From NCBI GenBank assembly GCA_017745015.1, contig JAGIAF010000119.1, forward strand, positions 1-9,769: a DNA stretch of 9,769 nucleotides, written 5' to 3'. Within the stretch, counting starts at the first letter, position 1. The number at the start of each line of letters is the position of its first letter. The position numbers and the translations under genes were made by a program. The DNA comes from Bdellovibrio sp. (GTDB lineage: Bacteria; Bdellovibrionota; Bdellovibrionia; Bdellovibrionales; Bdellovibrionaceae). The notes below the pieces were generated by a model, which was given only the letters and a program-made list of their open reading frames with translations, searched no databases and was not told where the DNA came from. Below, one piece after another: positions 6,795-9,769 of the stretch.

Positions 6795-7493
6795 TTACAG
6801 CGCTGGGAACTTCAATTTTGGGCACTTCTTTTTCAAGAAGGTTGCAAGTTCTTTGTCTTTAAAGCGAACATACGGATCTCCATCTTCTTTGTATTTAAAG
6901 ATGTCGCCTACAGTTAAGTTGCACACTTTGCCGTTTTCATCTGTGAACTTCACCGGACCTGCTGGGTTCTGAGTTGGTGCTTGACCCATTTTAAAGCCGG
7001 CATCCATCATCAAACCTTTATAGGCTGTGATCTCCACGCCACCTTTATTGTCTTTGCCGACGGCATCTGCCAATTTTGTTTGGGCTTTATCCATGCCAGA
7101 AATCTCAGCAGTTTCGTAATCAAAGTAATAAACGTCACCTGTGCAAGAAGTCACTTCGAGGCGACGCAATTCTTCATTCCATTTAAAAGTCGGGTTTTTA
7201 AAGCGACGAGGGAATGAGTAGAACTCACGAGCTCCTGTCGTTTCTGAGATAGGACCATTACCGTAGGAGTTGAAAATCATAAAGTTGCCATCATCGGCGA
7301 ACAGATAACTGCGATACACCATCCCTGTGCGTTTGAAGTTGCCCACAGAAACGAAGCAAGCTCCAGACTGTGCTGCATTTACTTGCACTTGAATCGAGCC
7401 ACCACGTTCAACGCGGCTTTGGCAGGATTGTGCTTCTTGTTCAGGCGTTGCGAAGCTTGGGAAAGCCATTAGTAAAGATAAAAGTATCATCAT
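6795..7493 (-). CDS. Secreted protein of unknown function
   Basis: I do not recognise this family. Starting at the ATG at 7493-7491 gives 232 residues with a short Sec signal peptide (residues 1 to about 15, ending P-S-F-A before T-P-E-Q). The mature part has five cysteines (SCQS, GACF, TSCTG, KVCN, KKKC), so at least one is unpaired or links to a partner. It is rich in aromatic beta-strand-like segments, for example VYYFDYE and YSFPRRF. No catalytic motif stands out. The frame stays open upstream to an ATG at 7703, but that extension has no signal peptide at its start and would overlap the start of the divergent gene at 7662. The internal start is preceded by AAGAGGTGG at suitable spacing. 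The gene shares the bidirectional terminator with the M28 gene and stands alone on its strand. Its periplasmic or secreted location is an inference from the signal peptide. Confidence 0.8.
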   Translation of the reverse strand: MMILLSLLMAFPSFATPEQEAQSCQSRVERGGSIQVQVNAAQSGACFVSVGNFKRTGMVYRSYLFADDGNFMIFNSYGNGPISETTGAREFYSFPRRFKNPTFKWNEELRRLEVTSCTGDVYYFDYETAEISGMDKAQTKLADAVGKDNKGGVEITAYKGLMMDAGFKMGQAPTQNPAGPVKFTDENGKVCNLTVGDIFKYKEDGDPYVRFKDKELATFLKKKCPKLKFPAL

Positions 7494-7497
7494 AGAT

Positions 7498-7505
7498 CCA
7501 CCTCT
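7498..7505 (-). promoter_or_regulatory. Shine-Dalgarno deciding the start of the secreted protein
   Basis: On the minus strand AGAGGTGG lies directly before ATCT-ATG. It supports initiation at 7493 rather than at the longer in-frame ATG at 7703. Confidence 0.6.
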
Positions 7506-7517
7506 TGAGGTGTCTAG

Positions 7518-7540
7518 CAGACCCCAGGAGAGAGGGGCTG
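7518..7540. other. Hairpin in the divergent intergenic region
   Basis: CAG plus CCCC (7518-7525, one bulged A at 7521) can pair with GGGGCTG (7534-7540) around an eight-base purine loop. It lies about 25 bases upstream of the minus-strand gene start, so it would be in its leader RNA. No T-run follows on either strand, so it is not a terminator. A regulatory role is speculative. Confidence 0.3.
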
Positions 7541-7626
7541 TCAGCATGGGAAACGCAGCGGCACAAAACTTTTCCCAACCGAACTTTGACCAATTCTGGA
7601 CTCGATGTTCATTAACCTTTCGTGGT

Positions 7627-7655
7627 TTTATAGGAGTCTCCCTTTCTGAGGTGAC
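7627..7655 (-). promoter_or_regulatory. Weak candidate promoter for the minus-strand secreted protein
   Basis: On the minus strand TATAAA (7632-7627) is a good -10 box, with GTCACC (7655-7650) as a poor -35 at 17-base spacing. The predicted leader would be about 125 bases and would contain the hairpin at 7518-7540. The rest of the 168-base divergent gap (7494-7661) shows no clear plus-strand promoter; the same AT-rich spot offers only TATAGG for that direction. Confidence 0.28.
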
Positions 7656-7661
7656 CGAACG

Positions 7662-8060
7662 ATGTCTTCTTTTAGCGACGAATTTAGAAAATACCAAAAA
7701 CAAGGACGCTCTCTGACGGCTGCGATTGTCTTGGTGTCGGTCTTAGCGCCGATCTCTTTTTCGTTATTGCTTGAAAGAAAGTTTCACTGGGCAATGTCTG
7801 GTGCCGCTGCGATGGGATTCTTGGCTATTGCTGTTGGATTACATATTTATCGTGCTAAGGTTTCTCAAAAGTTGGTTCGTAAATACGAAAATCTGGATGT
7901 GGGTTCAGTGTTAGCTAAAAAGCTTTCTCCAAAAGCGCCTGGTCGTTTCGTGATCACCAACCGTGGTTACAATCATTTCTATTTGCGTTGCTTGAATACA
8001 GGCGAGCAAGTTCTCGTGTCTAAGAACAGAGTTCGCGAAGATTTCGATATTGCAAATTGA
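7662..8060 (+). CDS. Small two-helix inner-membrane protein of unknown function
   Basis: This 132-residue protein has a short charged N terminus, two hydrophobic helices (about 18-37 and 45-63) joined by a seven-residue loop (ERKFHWA), and a basic, soluble C-terminal part (64-132). Both ends are probably cytoplasmic by the positive-inside rule, since R9, K10, K13, R16 and then R64, K66 flank the helices. The C-terminal part looks like a small beta-rich unit (RFVITNRG, HFYLRCL, EQVLVSKNRV), but I cannot assign a family. GAGGTGA (7648-7654) seven bases before the ATG supports this start. The next gene begins about 43 bases after the stop with no terminator between, so it may lead the downstream operon. 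Coding is convincing from the ribosome binding site, length and helix pattern; the function is unknown. Confidence 0.75.
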   Translation: MSSFSDEFRKYQKQGRSLTAAIVLVSVLAPISFSLLLERKFHWAMSGAAAMGFLAIAVGLHIYRAKVSQKLVRKYENLDVGSVLAKKLSPKAPGRFVITNRGYNHFYLRCLNTGEQVLVSKNRVREDFDIAN

Positions 8061-8094
8061 TTTCTAAGAGTCGCTGACGGAGCCTTTTCCTATG

Positions 8095-8099
8095 GAGGT
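8095..8099 (+). promoter_or_regulatory. Shine-Dalgarno deciding the start of the esterase
   Basis: GGAGG four bases before ATG 8104 sits inside the alternative longer frame beginning at 8092, and favours the shorter start with a clean signal peptide. Confidence 0.65.
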
Positions 8100-8103
8100 T
8101 CCG

Positions 8104-8955
8104 ATGCGAAGTGTGGCTCTTTACCTCGCGCTTCTATTCGTTCTTGCTTCACCCCTTAGTTTTGCCAATCCCTTAGATCACACCTGTGGTACTGAAACTA
8201 TCTATGGAATCAGTTTCAAATATTGTGTGAATCACGTCGATCGCCAGCAAACACGCGATATCGTTTATTTCTTCCATGGCCTCCAAGGAAATGCCGAAAG
8301 CTGGTTCACTCATCCTGAGGCCGCTGTCGTTGCTAATTATTGGAGTAAACATAACTACGAGCCCACGATCATATCTGTCTCTTTAGGGGGAGCATGGTTG
8401 CTTGTTAACAATGACAGGTTTCCATTGTTGCCCTTTTTTAAAAATCAGATGATGCCTTTCTTAGAGCAAAAAATCGGAGGTTTGCAAGATGGTCGACGTC
8501 TGCTTATTGGAGCGTCGATGGGGGGCTTTAATGCCACTCAAGCATCTTTGCGATTGCCTGGAGATTTTCAAAAGGTTGCGTTGTTATGTCCGGCGATTAC
8601 AACTATTGGACCTTATGCCTCGCCGAACGAAATCGCGGCCTATATCAAGCGAACCGGTGCGAACCCGCTCTTGGTGCGTTTGATGGTAGGGATAACTAAA
8701 AATATTTTTGAAGATGAGGAAGATTGGGAGAAGCACAATCCCCTCAAATTATTAAGCCGTTACCCAGCGCCTTTAAAGAAGCCGGCATTTTTTGTTTCCG
8801 TCGGAACGAAGGATGATTACGGCTTTCAAGAGGGATCTGAAGCCTTTGCCAAAGAAGCACTGGCAAATAGTTTTGAGACGCAATGGATTCCGGTTGCTGG
8901 AGGTCATTGCAATTTTGACGTGATAGCAACAGCGGATTTCATCATGGAGGACTAA
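8104..8955 (+). CDS. Secreted esterase-like alpha/beta hydrolase
   Basis: This is a 283-residue protein with a clear Sec signal peptide (about 1-21, ending L-S-F-A before N-P-L-D). It has an alpha/beta hydrolase fold of the esterase D/putative esterase type. YFFHGLQGN supplies the oxyanion region, and the nucleophile elbow is G-A-S138-M-G-G. The acid is D237 (or D238) in VGTKDDYGF, and the histidine is H268 in GGHCNF. All three triad positions are therefore present in the right order. Two early cysteines (HTCG and KYCV) probably form a disulfide after export. Likely activity is hydrolysis of carboxylic esters in the periplasm or outside; the substrate is unknown. An ATG at 8092 is also in frame, but GGAGG (8095-8099) lies just before 8104, and the shorter start gives a textbook signal peptide. 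The KH-domain gene starts one base after its stop, so they are very likely one transcript. Confidence 0.85.
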   Translation: MRSVALYLALLFVLASPLSFANPLDHTCGTETIYGISFKYCVNHVDRQQTRDIVYFFHGLQGNAESWFTHPEAAVVANYWSKHNYEPTIISVSLGGAWLLVNNDRFPLLPFFKNQMMPFLEQKIGGLQDGRRLLIGASMGGFNATQASLRLPGDFQKVALLCPAITTIGPYASPNEIAAYIKRTGANPLLVRLMVGITKNIFEDEEDWEKHNPLKLLSRYPAPLKKPAFFVSVGTKDDYGFQEGSEAFAKEALANSFETQWIPVAGGHCNFDVIATADFIMED

Positions 8956-8956
8956 A

Positions 8957-9274
8957 ATGGCGGATATCGAATCGTACAAGGGTTTTAAAGACGAAAATCG
9001 CATCAAGGGTGCTGATGTTAATGCAGATGAGTATCGTGAAGAGGTCAGAGTCTTGATCGAGAAGCTTGTACGCTATTTGGTAGATCAACCAGACACAGTC
9101 ACTGTCACGACCTACGTAGGGCCAAAGACCACAGTGTATCGCGTGAACTGCGCGAAAGATAATCTAGGGCAAGTTATCGGAGCACAAGGTAAAACTATTA
9201 TGGGATTGCGAGCCGTTGTTCATGCGATGACAGCACGTAATGGCATTCGCTCTATAGTGGAGATACCAGTCTAG
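8957..9274 (+). CDS. khpA: KhpA-type KH-domain RNA-binding protein
   Basis: This 105-residue protein carries one type II KH domain. The stretch from about residue 29 to 105 fits KhpA/YlqC: a helix with VEYLVDxPD-like sequence (LVRYLVDQPDTV, 37-48), strands at 48-64, the G-A-Q-G loop (75-78) in VIGAQGKTI that contacts the RNA backbone, a helix at 80-94, and a last strand ending IVEIPV. KhpA works with KhpB in Gram-positive bacteria as an RNA chaperone-like pair; its role in Gram-negatives is less studied. Residues 1-27 are a charged extension beyond the usual length of about 76-80. GGAGG (8946-8950), inside the esterase's last codons, serves its ATG. KhpA genes often sit between rpsP/ffh and rimM; here the neighbours are a secreted esterase and a membrane coiled-coil protein. 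The fold is well supported, the gene name slightly less so. Confidence 0.85.
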   Translation: MADIESYKGFKDENRIKGADVNADEYREEVRVLIEKLVRYLVDQPDTVTVTTYVGPKTTVYRVNCAKDNLGQVIGAQGKTIMGLRAVVHAMTARNGIRSIVEIPV

Positions 9275-9281
9275 GGGAGTA

Positions 9282-9769
9282 ATGACAAAAAACTCTTTGT
9301 TCATTTTAGTGGTCGTCTTGGTTGTCGGATTTGCGATCTGGTTTTCAAGATTCGGCAAGGAGCTTAAGAAAACCCAAGATATCGTCACCGAGCAACAGGC
9401 CGACACGAGAAAAATTCTCCGTCGCCAAAAGGCCGCCATTGCGGAAAGTTCACCATCACCTAATGAAGCTCTTCGCACTCGTCTTCAGGAAGAGCTCAAT
9501 GCGATTTCTCAGCAATTGATTCAGGAAAATCAAAAACTTGAATCAATGAAACAGCAAAAAGAATCCATAACGAAACAGTTCTCCCCACAGGTAGATCTGA
9601 ATTACACATCGCAAATTCAAAACGCGCAATTCCAGATTCAATCTCTGAATGAAGGATTGCAAAGCATTCGTTGGAATGATTCGGATATGACCCGCGAAGC
9701 CACTCAGAGGCAGCGCGAGCAAGATAGTAATCTTCGCCTGTATATGGCGCAGATGGATCAGAATATACG
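9282..9769 (+). CDS. Membrane-anchored coiled-coil protein, 3'-truncated
   Basis: The frame from ATG 9282 stays open to the window end, giving 162 codons without a stop. I checked it codon by codon. GGGGAGT (9274-9280), overlapping the TAG of the KH gene, is the ribosome binding site. Residues about 5-22 form a hydrophobic, valine-rich helix. A basic stretch (RFGKELKK) follows, then a long Gln/Glu-rich amphipathic region (about 60-162) with heptad-like spacing of Leu, Ile and Met, for example in EELNAISQQLIQENQKLESM. This is a single-anchor coiled-coil protein. The orientation is unclear: a signal-anchor would put the coiled coil outside, whereas the lysines after the helix favour the cytoplasm. 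No family is recognised, and the missing C terminus could hold a functional domain. It lies seven bases after the KH gene in an apparent operon. Confidence 0.78.
   Translation, partial: MTKNSLFILVVVLVVGFAIWFSRFGKELKKTQDIVTEQQADTRKILRRQKAAIAESSPSPNEALRTRLQEELNAISQQLIQENQKLESMKQQKESITKQFSPQVDLNYTSQIQNAQFQIQSLNEGLQSIRWNDSDMTREATQRQREQDSNLRLYMAQMDQNI

Noticed and set aside
7494..7703. Longer N terminus for the minus-strand secreted protein starting at 7703
   Set aside because: It buries the signal peptide inside the protein, overlaps the start of the divergent gene, and an internal ATG with a good ribosome binding site gives a clean secretion signal.
8092..8103. Four extra residues on the esterase from the ATG at 8092
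   Set aside because: GGAGG directly before 8104 and the signal peptide favour the later start, though ACGGAG at 8077-8082 keeps the earlier one possible.
9164..9519. Open frames at 9164-9478 (minus) and 9322-9519 (plus)
   Set aside because: They overlap the KH gene and the coiled-coil gene. The frame from 9282 has a ribosome binding site, a membrane helix and no stop to the window end.
1..9769. Defence, toxin-antitoxin, phage, transposon or CRISPR content
   Set aside because: No transposase, integrase, terminal inverted repeats, spaced direct repeats, or toxin/antitoxin-sized gene pair with matching motifs was seen. The two HxT motifs in the 2H protein were considered as an anti-defence phosphodiesterase, but the lipoprotein signal argues against a cytoplasmic role.

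Overview
The window reads like ordinary chromosomal sequence of a Gram-negative predatory or predatory-related bacterium. The best guess is Bdellovibrionota: many exported proteins and lipoproteins, cysteine-rich exported proteins with no obvious relatives, and a secreted hydrolase-rich gene set. This placement is inference from gene style only; no marker gene fixes the taxon. No mobile element, CRISPR array, tRNA or rRNA is visible, and no stretch over 300 bases lacks a gene.

Layout. (1) 1-1976, plus strand: a 5'-truncated cysteine-rich membrane-anchored protein, followed 20 bases later by an RDD-family membrane protein with a long basic N-terminal tail. (2) 1959-3739, minus strand: a lipoprotein with the two HxT motifs of 2H phosphoesterases, overlapping by ATGA a TrmA/RlmD-type Fe-S RNA m5U methyltransferase. 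The 3' end of the methyltransferase gene overlaps the RDD gene convergently by 18 bases. (3) 3795-6704, plus strand: a 969-residue lipoprotein with six PD40/TolB-like blades, an M28 zinc peptidase with an inserted PA domain, and a C-terminal PDZ domain. It ends at a strong, apparently bidirectional terminator (6738-6774). (4) 6795-7493, minus strand: an unrecognised secreted protein. (5) 7662 to the window end, plus strand: a small two-helix membrane protein, a secreted esterase-like alpha/beta hydrolase, a KhpA-type KH RNA-binding protein, and the start of a membrane-anchored coiled-coil protein that runs off the window. The last three are nearly abutting and look like an operon.

How they may work together: the M28 lipoprotein, the secreted esterase and the 2H lipoprotein are all envelope or periplasmic enzymes, consistent with degradation of external peptides, esters and perhaps nucleotides. 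The methyltransferase and KhpA are cytoplasmic RNA-associated proteins. Nothing here convincingly forms a new defence or conflict system. The most unusual items are the exported 2H phosphoesterase coupled to an RNA methyltransferase, and the cysteine-rich protein at the left edge.
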